From: Salinisphaera sp963835375
GTDB taxonomy: Bacteria; Pseudomonadota; Gammaproteobacteria; Nevskiales; Salinisphaeraceae
Assembly (NCBI GenBank): GCA_963835375.1
Contig: CAWIGB010000037.1
Span: forward strand, 169,732-233,731
DNA length: 64,000 nucleotides
Direction: 5' to 3'
Shown piece by piece: positions 45,525 through 54,542 of the stretch (its first letter is position 1; every line of letters begins with the position of its first letter). The notes beneath the pieces are model-generated. The model was given only the letters and a program-made list of their open reading frames with translations. It was not told the origin of the DNA and did not search any database. A program made the translations under genes and the position numbers.

Positions 45525-46670
45525 ATGGGCATGCGGGGGCGCGACGACAGGGTGGACAGCATTCGAGGCGTGATGCTTGCCATCATGCTCATCGACCACA
45601 TAGGCGGCGCGTTCAAGACGCTGACGTGGGAGCCACTGGGCTTCGTATCAGCGGCCGAAGGCTTCGTGTTCCTGTCTGGCTATATGTTCGCGGTCGTCTA
45701 TGCCAAGGACCACCGCTCCAATCACCAGTTATTGTCGCTTTCCGTAAAACGCGCGGTATTCATATACAAATACCACATCAGCTGTCTCGCCATCATATTA
45801 GTCATGGCGTGGGCCGTGCCGACGCTCGGATACTACTGGCGCACAATGCTGCACCCCATACCCAGCGACCCCCTCTATTACGGCATTTTCTCGATGCTTC
45901 TCATCGAGGCCCCGAAGTACTTCGATATTCTGCCCATGTACTTCTGTTTCGTGCTGGTGACACCACTGATTATCTGGGCGCTTCGAAAAGGCCTGATACT
46001 CGGGGTGGCCGGCCTGAGTATCGGCGTATGGCTCCTCGGCTTTTACATTGATCCGGTCGATGCGCTCTCGGCTCTGTTGGGTCCTCTGTTCAGAACGATG
46101 GTTTTCAACTTGTTCTCGTGGCAACTGCTGTGGACACTTGGTCTTCTCACCGGTTTCTATCGAGAACAGATCCGACTGTTCGCCACTCGGCTGCGCCCGC
46201 TCATGCTCATCGCTCTGATCGGGTTCGGTTTTCTTCTATTCTTGTCGCGCCATCACTGGATAGGGCTGGACATCGATCCCGCGCTCGTCGTCCGCACCGA
46301 TCTGGGCTGGCTCCGTGTTGCCAATTTCATCGCCATTGCCTTGGTATTCGCATGGATAATCAGCCGTGTGCCGATCGACATGAAACTGCCGTGGTTCTGC
46401 TATATCGGGCGCAAGTCCATCCAGGTATTCTCGTTTCACATATTGGTGGTCTATCTGTCGGTGGCGGTCGGCTGGCACATACTCGCATTGGGGGGCGAGC
46501 CGTTGTTCGCACTTTATACGCTGGGTTGCCTGGCCAGCCTCACCGTTCCTGCATTCTTGTCTTATCGCTTGAGTGCCCGTCGGAAGGCCGTACGGCGCCC
46601 CGAGGCACACACCTCATCGGCGTCGAATCCACGCCCACTGACGGACGACTCCGGCGCGAGCGAATCCTAG
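45525..46670 (+). CDS. OpgC-like membrane acyltransferase
   Basis: The 381-residue protein has about ten membrane helices and the OpgC N-terminal pattern: RVDSIRGVMLAIMLIDHIGG then EPLGFVSAAEGFVFLSGYMF. OpgC adds succinyl groups to osmoregulated periplasmic glucans at the membrane, and relatives decorate other surface polysaccharides. Next to the carrier-protein and acyltransferase genes it is the likely membrane step of the same modification. ATG 45525 is used; GTG 45522 and ATG 45531 are alternatives. The polar tail after residue 350 is unstructured. Confidence 0.85.
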   Translation: MGMRGRDDRVDSIRGVMLAIMLIDHIGGAFKTLTWEPLGFVSAAEGFVFLSGYMFAVVYAKDHRSNHQLLSLSVKRAVFIYKYHISCLAIILVMAWAVPTLGYYWRTMLHPIPSDPLYYGIFSMLLIEAPKYFDILPMYFCFVLVTPLIIWALRKGLILGVAGLSIGVWLLGFYIDPVDALSALLGPLFRTMVFNLFSWQLLWTLGLLTGFYREQIRLFATRLRPLMLIALIGFGFLLFLSRHHWIGLDIDPALVVRTDLGWLRVANFIAIALVFAWIISRVPIDMKLPWFCYIGRKSIQVFSFHILVVYLSVAVGWHILALGGEPLFALYTLGCLASLTVPAFLSYRLSARRKAVRRPEAHTSSASNPRPLTDDSGASES

Positions 46671-46735
46671 TTGCAAGGGGCGACGCTCGATGCAGGCTGC
46701 CCCGACACCCGGCGCCCGTACGGTTTCATCAATGT

Positions 46736-47386
46736 CTAGTGTGCCGCGTGGCCTGCCGGCGCCCACCAGAGCAGAAGCGCGGTCAGCGTTGTGCCAAGCC
46801 CGGCCGCAAACCAGAGACTCTTCAGACCAAAGTGTAGATAGGCCAGGCTGCCGAGCACGGTACCGGCCAGCAGACCAATCCAGAGCAGGAAATACCAGAC
46901 CCACGCCCAGCGATCGCCGCCAAGCAGCACGCCGGTCAGCCGCTGGCCGAGCTTGACCAGCGTGCCAGTCATGTAGGTGACGCCGAGGCTGACCTCGCCG
47001 TTGCGCTCGAAGACCGTATTCTCGGCCCCCATCGCCAGGGCCATGCACACGACCGCGCCCCAGACGAGGCTCGCACCAGCGAGACAGGCGGCCAGCATCA
47101 GCAGGCCCGTTACCAGCGCCATCACCGCGGCGCGGCGCCAGGCCCCGGTGCGATGATTGACCAGCGATCCGATCATCACCCCAAGCACGAACAGCACGAT
47201 GACCGCACCCGGCACCAGAGCCGTCCACAGGCTGCGCACGGCGCCCACGCCGAGCCTTGTCGTATTGCCGCTCATGAAGGCGATGAAGTATCCGCCGAGC
47301 GTCATGAAGCCCAGCGCATCGACATAACCGGCCAGACCGGTCAGCACGATGGCAATCGCCCGTTCGCGTCGACGATGCGTTATCAC
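46736..47386 (-). CDS. DUF1275 (YoaK-like) membrane protein
   Basis: The 216-residue protein has six helices, starting IAIVLTGLAGYVDALGFMTL and followed by GGYFIAFMSGNTTRLG, the DUF1275 signature. GVTYMTGTLVKLGQRL is the matching second-half motif. Family function is unknown, though it is a common inner-membrane protein. The gene stands alone. Confidence 0.9.
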   Translation of the reverse strand: MITHRRRERAIAIVLTGLAGYVDALGFMTLGGYFIAFMSGNTTRLGVGAVRSLWTALVPGAVIVLFVLGVMIGSLVNHRTGAWRRAAVMALVTGLLMLAACLAGASLVWGAVVCMALAMGAENTVFERNGEVSLGVTYMTGTLVKLGQRLTGVLLGGDRWAWVWYFLLWIGLLAGTVLGSLAYLHFGLKSLWFAAGLGTTLTALLLWWAPAGHAAH

Positions 47387-47634
47387 GGCCGTCGTCCGTT
47401 TTGAAAAGAATGCGCGTGACTATACGAGAATTAGACGATGCCCGACGAGGCGATGGCGACGGACGCAGGCCGCATATCGTGCCGCTCGCCGAGTCGCAGG
47501 ACCCACGGACTCGACACGGCAGCGACAGGAAACCAGGTCGTGCCGAAACCGTTAGCATGCAGTCATTCCCGACCTGAACGATGTCTACCGGTGCCCGACG
47601 AAAAGGGCCCTCGACCTCATCAAGCGGAGTTCTG

Positions 47635-48256
47635 ATGCGCTATTTCATGCCGGCTTCGAGTATCGACGAGCCTCATACCGCCACGCTCGAAATACACAAA
47701 AGCCGTTTCATCGGCTGGTGTGCCGGCATTGAGACAGGCGACGATGCCCAACGGCTGATCGCGCTGGCGCGCCAGCACCATCCGGACGCCTCGCATCACT
47801 GCTCGGCATACCTGGCCGGCCCGCCTGGCGAGGACCAGGCCATCGGCTTCTCCGACGATGGCGAACCCGGCGGCACCGCCGGGCGGCCCGATGTATCACG
47901 TGCTGGAAGGCAGCGGCCTCGGACGTATTGCCTGCGTCGTCATCCGCTATTTCGGCGGCATCAAACTCGGCACCGGGGGCCTGGCCCGGGCGTATGCACA
48001 GACCGTCGGCACGATGATAGCGGAGCTGCCGACGCGACAAGTCATCCCGCGGCGCCGGGTATCGCTCGACTTGACGTTCGCCGACGAGCACCCTGCCCGC
48101 GCCTGGCTGACGACGCACGAGGGCGAGATCGTACAGGCGACCTACCATGCCGAAGGCGTCACGCTGGATGTCGACTGGCCACGTGACGCCGACGCCGATT
48201 TCACCACGCTCGATGCTCGCCTGAACGGTCGCCTCACGCTCTCAACCGACGGTTGA
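47635..48256 (+). CDS. yigZ: YigZ/IMPACT family protein (one-base frameshift)
   Basis: From ATG 47635 one frame reads KSRFIGWCAGIETGDDAQRL, HHPDASHHCSAYLAGPPG and FSDDGEPGGTAGRP. The following frame continues MYHVLEGSGLGRIACVVIRY then FGGIKLGTGGLARAY to the stop. Removing one C from CCC near 47888 gives about 206 residues, the normal YigZ length with its C-terminal domain of unknown function. Human IMPACT relatives regulate translation, but bacterial function is unclear. Both halves are intact. Confidence 0.88.
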
Positions 48257-48569
48257 AGGGCCTGTCGCCTTGCAGCATCAATGAGCCCCGCGCGAGGTTC
48301 GAACCACCCACGACCGATGCCGCCCCTGGCGCAAACCGCTCGCTGCCAGCCCCTCGCGCCGGCCGGATAGGCCCGGGCCCGACCGCCAGGCGCCAATCCA
48401 CTTGGGGTCGGCAATACATCTCGCATTGGCAACGCTTGGCAGTCGACCTCGACTACCACACGCCATTAGACGAATGGCACCGTCCGACTATGGAGTTGCA
48501 CCTATCGACGGTCCGGTGCGGCGCGCGTTTGCATGGGAATGGTTCAACTCATCGACAAGGGAGTCTGCA
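48257..48569. other. Gap upstream of the four-helix protein gene
   Basis: No gene is recognised in these 313 bases. They probably carry the promoter of the cysteine-rich protein gene; no copper-responsive operator was evident by eye. Confidence 0.4.
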
Positions 48570-48962
48570 ATGCAGATTCAGGAACGACTCAAGACGCATT
48601 CCAATCCGGTCAGCTACAGCGAACAACTCGCGGATTGCATTGCCGCATGCCTCGAGTGCAGCCAGTGCTGTTCGGTCTGCGCCGACGCCTGCCTGCAGCA
48701 CGACGGCATGGCTCAATGCATCCGCACGGATCTCGATTGCGCCGATATCTGCAGCACCACCGTGCGCGTGCTCTCGCGGCAGACGCATATCGATAAATCG
48801 GCCGCGGCCACCCTGGTCAAGGCCTGCCGCGATGCATGCCAGACCTGCGCGCGCGATTGCGAATCGCACAGCGATCATCACAAGCACTGCGCCGAGTGCG
48901 CGGATTCGTGCAACCGCTGCGCGAAGGCCTGCGACGAGCTGCTCGGCCACCTCGAACCGTAA
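48570..48962 (+). CDS. Four-helix-bundle copper-storage-type protein (DUF326)
   Basis: The 130-residue chain contains 19 cysteines, mostly in CxxxC/CxxC spacing on predicted helices (ADCIAACLECSQCCSVCADA, ACRDACQTCARDC, HCAECADSCNRCAKACDE). This matches the Csp1/Csp3 copper-storage bundle, in which cysteines facing the core bind many Cu(I) ions. There is no signal peptide, so it is of the cytosolic Csp3 type. AAGGGAG precedes ATG 48570. A strong terminator follows, so it is probably a single-gene unit. Confidence 0.88.
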   Translation: MQIQERLKTHSNPVSYSEQLADCIAACLECSQCCSVCADACLQHDGMAQCIRTDLDCADICSTTVRVLSRQTHIDKSAAATLVKACRDACQTCARDCESHSDHHKHCAECADSCNRCAKACDELLGHLEP

Positions 48963-48987
48963 GCCGAGCTGGCGTATGGCGCAGCAA

Positions 48988-49023
48988 AAAGCCCCGCTGC
49001 CGGATGCGCCAGCGGGGCTTTTC
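48988..49023. terminator. Bidirectional terminator
   Basis: A perfect 13-bp stem (AAAAGCCCCGCTG and its complement) with a 10-base loop ends in TTTT. It separates the convergent copper-storage-type and ppiC genes. Confidence 0.92.
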
Positions 49024-49065
49024 ATATCCTGCCCGGCCGGCACGTACAGGTGCCGGCCGCTCGCA

Positions 49066-49344
49066 TCAGCCGCGTTCGGTGACTTCCAGCAGGTGGTAGC
49101 CGAACTGGGTCTTCACCGGGCCCTGCACTTCGTTGAGCGGCGCACTGAAGACCACTTCATCGAATTCGCGCACCATCTGGCCGGGGCCGAAGGTGCCGAG
49201 CTCGCCGCCCTTCTTGCCCGACGGGCATGTGGAATGCTCACGCGCGACTTCGGCAAAATCGCTGCCGTTTTCGATCTGCTGCTTGAGTTCGACGCACTTG
49301 TCTTCGCTGTCGACCAGAATATGACGGGCGCTGGCTTTGGCCAT
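49066..49344 (-). CDS. ppiC: Parvulin peptidyl-prolyl isomerase (PpiC)
   Basis: The 92-residue protein is a single parvulin domain: ASARHILVDSEDKCVELKQQ, HSTCPSGKKGGELGTFGPGQ and QFGYHLLEVTERG. The conserved active-site His, Cys-Pro-Ser, and Met-Val-x-x-Phe residues are all present. Without a signal peptide it works in the cytosol, speeding proline cis-trans turns. Confidence 0.95.
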   Translation of the reverse strand: MAKASARHILVDSEDKCVELKQQIENGSDFAEVAREHSTCPSGKKGGELGTFGPGQMVREFDEVVFSAPLNEVQGPVKTQFGYHLLEVTERG

Positions 49345-49410
49345 GGGAAAGTCCTGCTTCGATGAATGACGGGGCGGTTATGGTACGGCAATTGCCGTGC
49401 GGCGGCGCGA

Positions 49411-51371
49411 TCACGCCGCGCCCGTCCCTAGCGCAGCCGCCAGTCCCGGCGCATGGTCGGCCCCGTGCGGCACGGTCGCCGTGGACGGCGCCAGCGCATC
49501 GCGGATCGGCTCGGCGCGACCGCCGAGATACTCGGCAAGAAAGGCCTCGATGATGGCATTGAAGGCGATGTTGTTGGCCGGGCGGGCAAAGCCGTGGCCT
49601 TCGTCGGGGAACAGCACGTAAGTGACGGGGATGGATTTCTCGGCCATCGCGTCGACGATCTGGTCGCTCTCGGCCTGCTTGACGCGCGGGTCGTTGGCGC
49701 CCTGGCCGATCAGCAGCGGCCGAACGATACGATCGGCATGGGTCAGCGGCGAGCGCTCGGCGAGCCAGGCCCGCCCGGCCTCGGTGCCGGGGTCGGCCAT
49801 GCGGCGATACATCTGGCGCCGGCCGGCTTCCCAGTACGGCGGGATGCTGTCCAGCAGCGTCGTGAGATTCGACGGGCCGACGATATCCACGCCGCAGGCG
49901 AAGGTCTCCGGGGTGAGCGTGAGCCCGGCCAGTACGGCATAGCCGCCGTAGGAACCGCCCATGATCGCCACGCGCTTCGGGTCCGCCACGCGGCTGCTCG
50001 ACCGCCCAGTTCACGGCGTCGATCAGGTCATCGTGCATGGCGGCCCCCCACTCGCCGTCGCCGGCGGCGGTGAAGGTCTTGCCGAACCCGGTGGAGCCGC
50101 GATAGTTCACCGACAGCACCGCATAGCCGCGATTGGCCAGCCACTGGTGGTAGGGGTTGCTGCCGTAATCATCCCGCGCCCAGGGGCCGCCGTGCACGAG
50201 CAGCACCATCGGCAGCGGCTGGCTCGGCGTGGCAAAGCCCTCGGCGCCGCTGCCCCGCGGCAGGGTGAGATAGGCGGTGAGCGTGAGCCCGTCGCGGGCG
50301 GTGATTTCCAGCGGCGTCATGCCCGTGAGCGGCGCGCCGACCAGTTCGGGGCGGCTGACGAACAGGCGGGTGAGCGTACCGCCATCGCGGTCGTAGAGAT
50401 GGGTTTCCGGCGGTGCCGTGACCGGGTCGTTGACCACCACCCAGCGGCGATCGTCGTCGGTGCGCGAGGTGACATGCACGTCGCCCTCGAGCCGTTCCTG
50501 CAGAAACGCCAGATCGTCGCCGATGGCGGCATCGATCACGTGCCACTCGGTGCGCAGATAATCCACCGCCCAGGCCTGGATCTCGTGCGTGTCCGGATCG
50601 GCCATCACGCCGGTGACATCCGCCTTCGGCGAGGCGGCGATCTCGTGCATCTCGCCGGTTTCCAGATTCTGGGCGACGAGTGCGGCGGTATCGCGGCCGC
50701 GGCTGTCGATCCAGTACAGCGTGTTGCCGTCGCGGGTGAAGCCCACCGGGCCGGTGTTGGCGCTGTCCTCGAAGCTGATGCGGGCGAACGGCTCGTCCTC
50801 CACCACATCGCCCTGCACGCGGAAGAAATCCTCGCCGCCGTCCTCGCGCGGGCGCTGCGCCAGGCGGATATCGAGATTCTCATCCACCAGGAAGCCGCCA
50901 TAGCCCTCGTTCTGCAATGCCAGCGTCAGCTCGCCGCTGGCCAGATCCAGGCGATAGACATCGTGCCAGCGCGGATCCCGGTCGTTGATGCCGACCACGA
51001 TATGGTCGCGCACGATGCCGGCTCACGCCGAGCACCTGCACCCGCACACCTTCCTGCGGCGTGAGCGTGCGCTGGGTCGCGCTTTCCACATCCACGCCGA
51101 ACAGGCGGAAATTCTCGTCGCCGCCCTGATCGTTCACGAACAACAGCTGGCCGCTGTCCGGCGACCAGAAATAACTGCGGATCGGCCGCGTGCGTTCGTC
51201 GGTGAGCGCACGCGCCTCCTCCGGCCGGTCGACGGGGGCGACCCAGAGGTTGAGCACGTCGTTGGCCGGGGCGATCCACGACAGCCAGCGGCCGTCCGGG
51301 CTGAGCCGGCCCTGGATGCGGCTCGGGTTGCCGAACAAGCGCTCGCGTTCGATCAGCGGCACATCGCGCAA
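49411..51371 (-). CDS. S9 prolyl-oligopeptidase-family peptidase (two frameshifts)
   Basis: Three consecutive frames together make one protein of about 652 residues. From 51371 the first gives LIERERLFGNPSRIQGRLSP then WSPDSGQLLFVNDQGGDENF. After about 51025 the second covers the rest of the beta-propeller and VLLVHGGPWARDDYG to AVNWAVEQP. After about 49993 the third gives VAIMGGSYGGY (catalytic Ser), QGANDPRV (Asp) and DEGHGFARP (His). Each junction is repaired by removing one base. No signal peptide is visible, so it is likely a cytosolic dipeptidyl/acylaminoacyl-type peptidase. Confidence 0.87.
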
Positions 51372-51625
51372 GCCAGGCCGGCGCCGGCATCGTCACTGGC
51401 CGCCAAGGGGATATTGTGGGCCGGGAGGTTCCAGCGCATGGGGCGCTCCTTTTCGGAAATGGGTCATGGCCTCACGCGGTGAGGCGTTGGGCCGTCAGGG
51501 TAACGTGGGCGACCGACCCGAGGTTAGATCTTCGATGTCAGACAGCGCTCGACAAAGCAAGGTTACGCGCGCTGGTACATCCCAACCGATGACCGCGATA
51601 GCCGTGGATTAGCGCCTGTTATCCC
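51372..51625. other. Gap upstream of the sigma-28 promoter
   Basis: No gene is seen. The S9 peptidase may start slightly upstream of 51371, and its own promoter should also lie here. Confidence 0.4.
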
Positions 51626-51652
51626 TCAAGTTCTTTCGCGATCAGCCGATAA
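51626..51652 (+). promoter_or_regulatory. Sigma-28 (FliA) flagellar promoter
   Basis: TCAAGTTC, an 11-base spacer and GCCGATAA match the FliA consensus at 14 of 16 positions. It lies 42 bases before the ATG of the YjfB-type gene, almost the same geometry as the promoter at 38641. Confidence 0.87.
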
Positions 51653-51694
51653 GGCAAATCCGGTTCCAAATTACGAACTTGGAGAGGACATCTC

Positions 51695-51901
51695 ATGGAT
51701 GCAGGAAGCGTGAACTCGACCGTCAGCACCGCTCTGGCGCTGCAGAACCACAATCAGAACCAGAACGTGCAGGCCAATCTGTTGCGAAAGTCGCTCGATA
51801 GCCAAGCCTCGCAGATGGGCCAGCTGATGTCGTCGCTGGAGACGCAGCCGGCGCTCGCCACCAGCGGATCGATCGGTACGCAGATCAATACATACGCCTG
51901 A
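51695..51901 (+). CDS. YjfB-type putative motility protein
   Basis: The 68-residue protein has the YjfB layout: short N-terminal stretch (MDAGSVNSTVSTALALQ), an amphipathic middle (LLRKSLDSQASQMGQLMSSL) and the C-terminal signature SIGTQINTYA. GGAGAGGA precedes ATG 51695, and a consensus sigma-28 promoter and a terminator bracket it. Family members are annotated as putative motility proteins with no known mechanism. A 5'-truncated copy of this gene lies at 52889. Confidence 0.85.
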   Translation: MDAGSVNSTVSTALALQNHNQNQNVQANLLRKSLDSQASQMGQLMSSLETQPALATSGSIGTQINTYA

Positions 51902-51935
51902 CGGCTATACGGCAGTGTAGATTCTGGAAAGACAT

Positions 51936-51956
51936 CGGCCGCAGGTAATGCGGCCG
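51936..51956 (+). terminator. Terminator after YjfB-type gene
   Basis: CGGCCGCA and TGCGGCCG form a perfect 8-bp stem with a 5-base loop followed by TTTA, 34 bases after the stop. A degraded copy of this hairpin is visible near 53046-53066. Confidence 0.75.
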
Positions 51957-52058
51957 TTTAGTCTTCAGCGTGCGCGGCTCTGGTGCGCCGGACCGACAGA
52001 AATTTCAGATGGTCGGGCACAACACAAGACCGGCCCGCAAAGCCTCGCTGGATTGCCC

Positions 52059-52787
52059 TCAACCACCGGCGTTCTGCGCGGCGACCCTGGCGTTCACCCG
52101 GGCCCGCAGGGTCCGTAGCCGGTGGTCGTGAATACCTTGCTCGTCGAGATGGGCCACGGTGCTGTTCAAGTAATCCGCGGCCGAGCCGATCATGCCGCGT
52201 CCGGTGGCGAGCATATCGATCACCGCAGACTCGGCCAAGCGCCCGCAGAAGCTCGGGTGTGCAGCATTGGCCACGAACGTAATGGCCGACAGCGACGATC
52301 CACGACGGTCATACAACGGGACCCAGCGCGCCGTGTAGACCCCAGTGAGCATTTCGCGCCGCCAGATCATCAGCAGTTCGTACTCGAGGTCTTCGGGCGG
52401 CAGTCGCAGAGCCATGCCGCGACAGGAACCGCCCGGCACCAGACCGAGCATCAACCCGGGCGCATCTTCAGAGCCTCGGCCATGCGTCAGCCGGATGCGG
52501 AAATCGCGATGGAAACCGTAAAGCAGAACGTCGAGCCATTCGGCGACCGGCACGCAGGGGTTCCACAGCAGCGATCCATAGCCGAACACCCATACGCCCT
52601 CGTCAACAGCGACGGTTGGCGGACGATGATCAAGCATTGACCGGACTGAGGCCTGCATCCGGTCGTCGCTGAGCATCGCGACATCCGGATGCGCCGCAGC
52701 CAGCGCTTTACGCAATTCGTCCCGCTCAAGTACGTCACGGGTGATCCCGTTCGGCAGCGGACGATTACGAGGGTCGGAATCTGGCAT
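52059..52787 (-). CDS. chaC: Gamma-glutamylcyclotransferase ChaC, copy 1
   Basis: The 242-residue protein has the ChaC motifs: VFGYGSLLWNP (YGSL substrate loop) and ELLMIWRREML with the catalytic Glu. ChaC cleaves the gamma-glutamyl bond of glutathione, giving 5-oxoproline and Cys-Gly. A second copy of identical length lies at 55494 and is roughly four fifths identical by eye. This copy ends about 100 bases past the YjfB-type gene's terminator, in the opposite direction. It is about 10-20 residues longer than typical at the N-terminus. Confidence 0.92.
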   Translation of the reverse strand: MPDSDPRNRPLPNGITRDVLERDELRKALAAAHPDVAMLSDDRMQASVRSMLDHRPPTVAVDEGVWVFGYGSLLWNPCVPVAEWLDVLLYGFHRDFRIRLTHGRGSEDAPGLMLGLVPGGSCRGMALRLPPEDLEYELLMIWRREMLTGVYTARWVPLYDRRGSSLSAITFVANAAHPSFCGRLAESAVIDMLATGRGMIGSAADYLNSTVAHLDEQGIHDHRLRTLRARVNARVAAQNAGG

Positions 52788-52888
52788 GCCCTCATTATTA
52801 CGCCTGCCGGACGCGCCTGGCCAAAAAAGTTAGAACAGTCGATGCAAGAAACGGGCCCGGCCGGGATTTCTCACCCAGCGACACCCCG

Positions 52889-53150
52889 GATGCGAAAGTC
52901 GTTAGAGAGCCAATCCGCCCAGGCAAGGCAGCTGTTGTACCTGCTGAGAACCCAACCGACACCTGGCTACGGCCGGATCAATCGGGGCGCCGACAATGCA
53001 TATCGCCTCCCAGATATACGTTCCGTGAATTCTTGGAGAACATTGGCCGCAGATAGTGCGGCGTATTTGTGTCAATGGCGTGCGCTGTTCCAGCGCCCGA
53101 GTCCGAAATTTATTTCCGAGGGTCTATGCACAACACACGATCGCACCCCC
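52889..53150 (+). pseudogene. Truncated, decayed duplicate of the YjfB-type gene and its 3' flank
   Basis: From 52889 the DNA and its translation (MRKSLESQSAQARQLLYLLR) match the middle of the gene at 51695 (LRKSLDSQASQMGQLMSSLE). The C-terminus is scrambled. Similarity continues past the gene through the degraded terminator (GGCCGCA-GATAG-TGCGGC) and the following non-coding bases (GAAATTTatTTCC, GCACAACACA), stopping near 53150. The 5' part and promoter are absent. This is the left edge of the second unit of a tandem duplication. Confidence 0.8.
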
Positions 53151-53315
53151 ATGCTTCCTTAACTTCGAATCGATAATTATAGCTTTTGAGCTCGGAAGCG
53201 TTGGTTGAAGCGTGCCCCGAGACCTGCCCTAACGTTTTTCCATTACTTACCGTTAGACATAGGTAAAAAGGCCGCTTATTCCTGATTTATACTCGCTGAT
53301 ACCCGCTACCGAAAG

Positions 53316-53699
53316 ATGGAGCCAAGCGTGGAGAAGCGTCCACTGTTCATCGCCGGTGACTTGCTGGCCAACATGCTCGTCGCCACCCTGGCCGCCATGG
53401 CCACGGCGTGGCTGATCGGCGGGAGCCTGGGGATGATCGTCGGCGCGCTCGCGGGTATGGCCGTCGGCGCCGTGGTCGGGCTGGGCTTGGCACTCCTCGG
53501 CTTGATGGTTCTGCTCGGCGCGTTCGAGGTGCTCGCGCCCGCAATGATCAGCGGGATGCTCGGCGGGATGTGGGGCGGAATGTGGCCTCTGTCCGTGGAC
53601 GCCGCGACGCGCTGGGGAATCGGCACCGGCCTTGGGGTGGTCGTGCTGATCTATGGCATGAACACGATCCTGACACGGCCAAGAACATACGGAGGGTAA
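53316..53699 (+). CDS. Glycine-rich membrane protein
   Basis: The 127-residue protein has about three to four glycine/alanine-rich hydrophobic segments (NMLVATLAAMATAWLIGGSL, GMIVGALAGMAVGAVVGLG, MISGMLGGMWGGMW). Small-residue motifs (GxxxG) suggest helix packing in the membrane. It lies four bases ahead of the methyltransferase gene, so the two form an operon. Function unknown; GTG 53328 is an alternative start. Confidence 0.72.
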   Translation: MEPSVEKRPLFIAGDLLANMLVATLAAMATAWLIGGSLGMIVGALAGMAVGAVVGLGLALLGLMVLLGAFEVLAPAMISGMLGGMWGGMWPLSVDAATRWGIGTGLGVVVLIYGMNTILTRPRTYGG

Positions 53700-53703
53700 C
53701 GGG

Positions 53704-54315
53704 ATGGACACCGCCACCCGCATGAAGTGGGACCGCGCTGCACGCAACTTCGATCTGATGTCCTCGAAGGGGCCGGAGTGGCGCTGGGCTCCGGTCAAGC
53801 GCCGATTCTTCGCCCGCATGCGTCCCGAAGGCCAAATCCTGTTCCTGGCGCTCGGCACCGGCCTCGACATCCCCATGTTCCGGAGCGGCTGCAACATCAC
53901 GGCCATCGACATCAGCCCCAGGATGCTCGAGCGGGCCCAGCCGCGGATCGCCGCCTACGACGGCGAGCTGACCGGCCAGGTCATGGACGTTAACGAGATG
54001 AGCTTCGCCGACGACTCGTTCGACCAGGTGTTCACGTCCTGCACGTTCTGCTCCGTACCGGACCCCATCGCAGGCCTCGAAGCGCTGCGGCGTGTGCTGA
54101 AGTCCGGCGGCGAGCTGCACATGTTCGAGCACACCGGTAGCCATATCTTTCCGTTCAACCTGATGATGACGGCGCTGAGCCCGCTGGCGCGCAGGGTAGG
54201 CCCGGAGACGGACCGGGATACGGTCGCCAACGTTCGGGCGGCGGGCTTCCGGGTCACCGAGGTCGAGAACGTCTTCCTTGACATGGTAAAAGTCATTCAC
54301 GCCGTCAATCCCTGA
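53704..54315 (+). CDS. Class I SAM-dependent methyltransferase (UbiE/PmtA-like)
   Basis: The 203-residue product has LFLALGTGLDIPMF as motif I (a variant, LALGTG for the more usual LExGxGTG), ITAIDISPRMLERAQ as motif II, and VFTSCTFCSVPDPIAGLEAL with LKSGGELHMFEH in place of the usual post-motifs. The CTFCSVPDP signature occurs in phospholipid N-methyltransferase-like enzymes. GGAGG lies before ATG 53704. It probably modifies a lipid or small molecule with the membrane protein encoded just before it. Confidence 0.83.
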   Translation: MDTATRMKWDRAARNFDLMSSKGPEWRWAPVKRRFFARMRPEGQILFLALGTGLDIPMFRSGCNITAIDISPRMLERAQPRIAAYDGELTGQVMDVNEMSFADDSFDQVFTSCTFCSVPDPIAGLEALRRVLKSGGELHMFEHTGSHIFPFNLMMTALSPLARRVGPETDRDTVANVRAAGFRVTEVENVFLDMVKVIHAVNP

Positions 54316-54542
54316 CCTTGGGAACACCACCGCCAATCGGGACAGCCCCCGAGGGTTCCCCACAACGAGCCCTTCATTGGCAGACGGTGAGAGTTTTTTG
54401 AGGCGAAGTCCGCAGGGCGTGCATGACGGATAGACCCAGACTTCGTTTCTGTTGAGCAGTCGACGACGGTCGATCGCAGCCCGCACTTGATAGTACCGGT
54501 GCGGGCTGAACGGCTGGTTTGCCGCCGCTTCGGCTCACCCCG

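Noticed and set aside
48290..48306. GGTTCGAACC-like string resembling a tRNA T-arm
   Set aside because: No acceptor stem, anticodon arm or CCA end can be drawn around it. A similar string near 4651 was rejected for the same reason.
52820..52860. Possible sigma-28 promoter before the decayed YjfB copy
   Set aside because: AAAAGTTAG is present, but no GCCGATAA-like element lies 11 bases on. The match is no better than chance.
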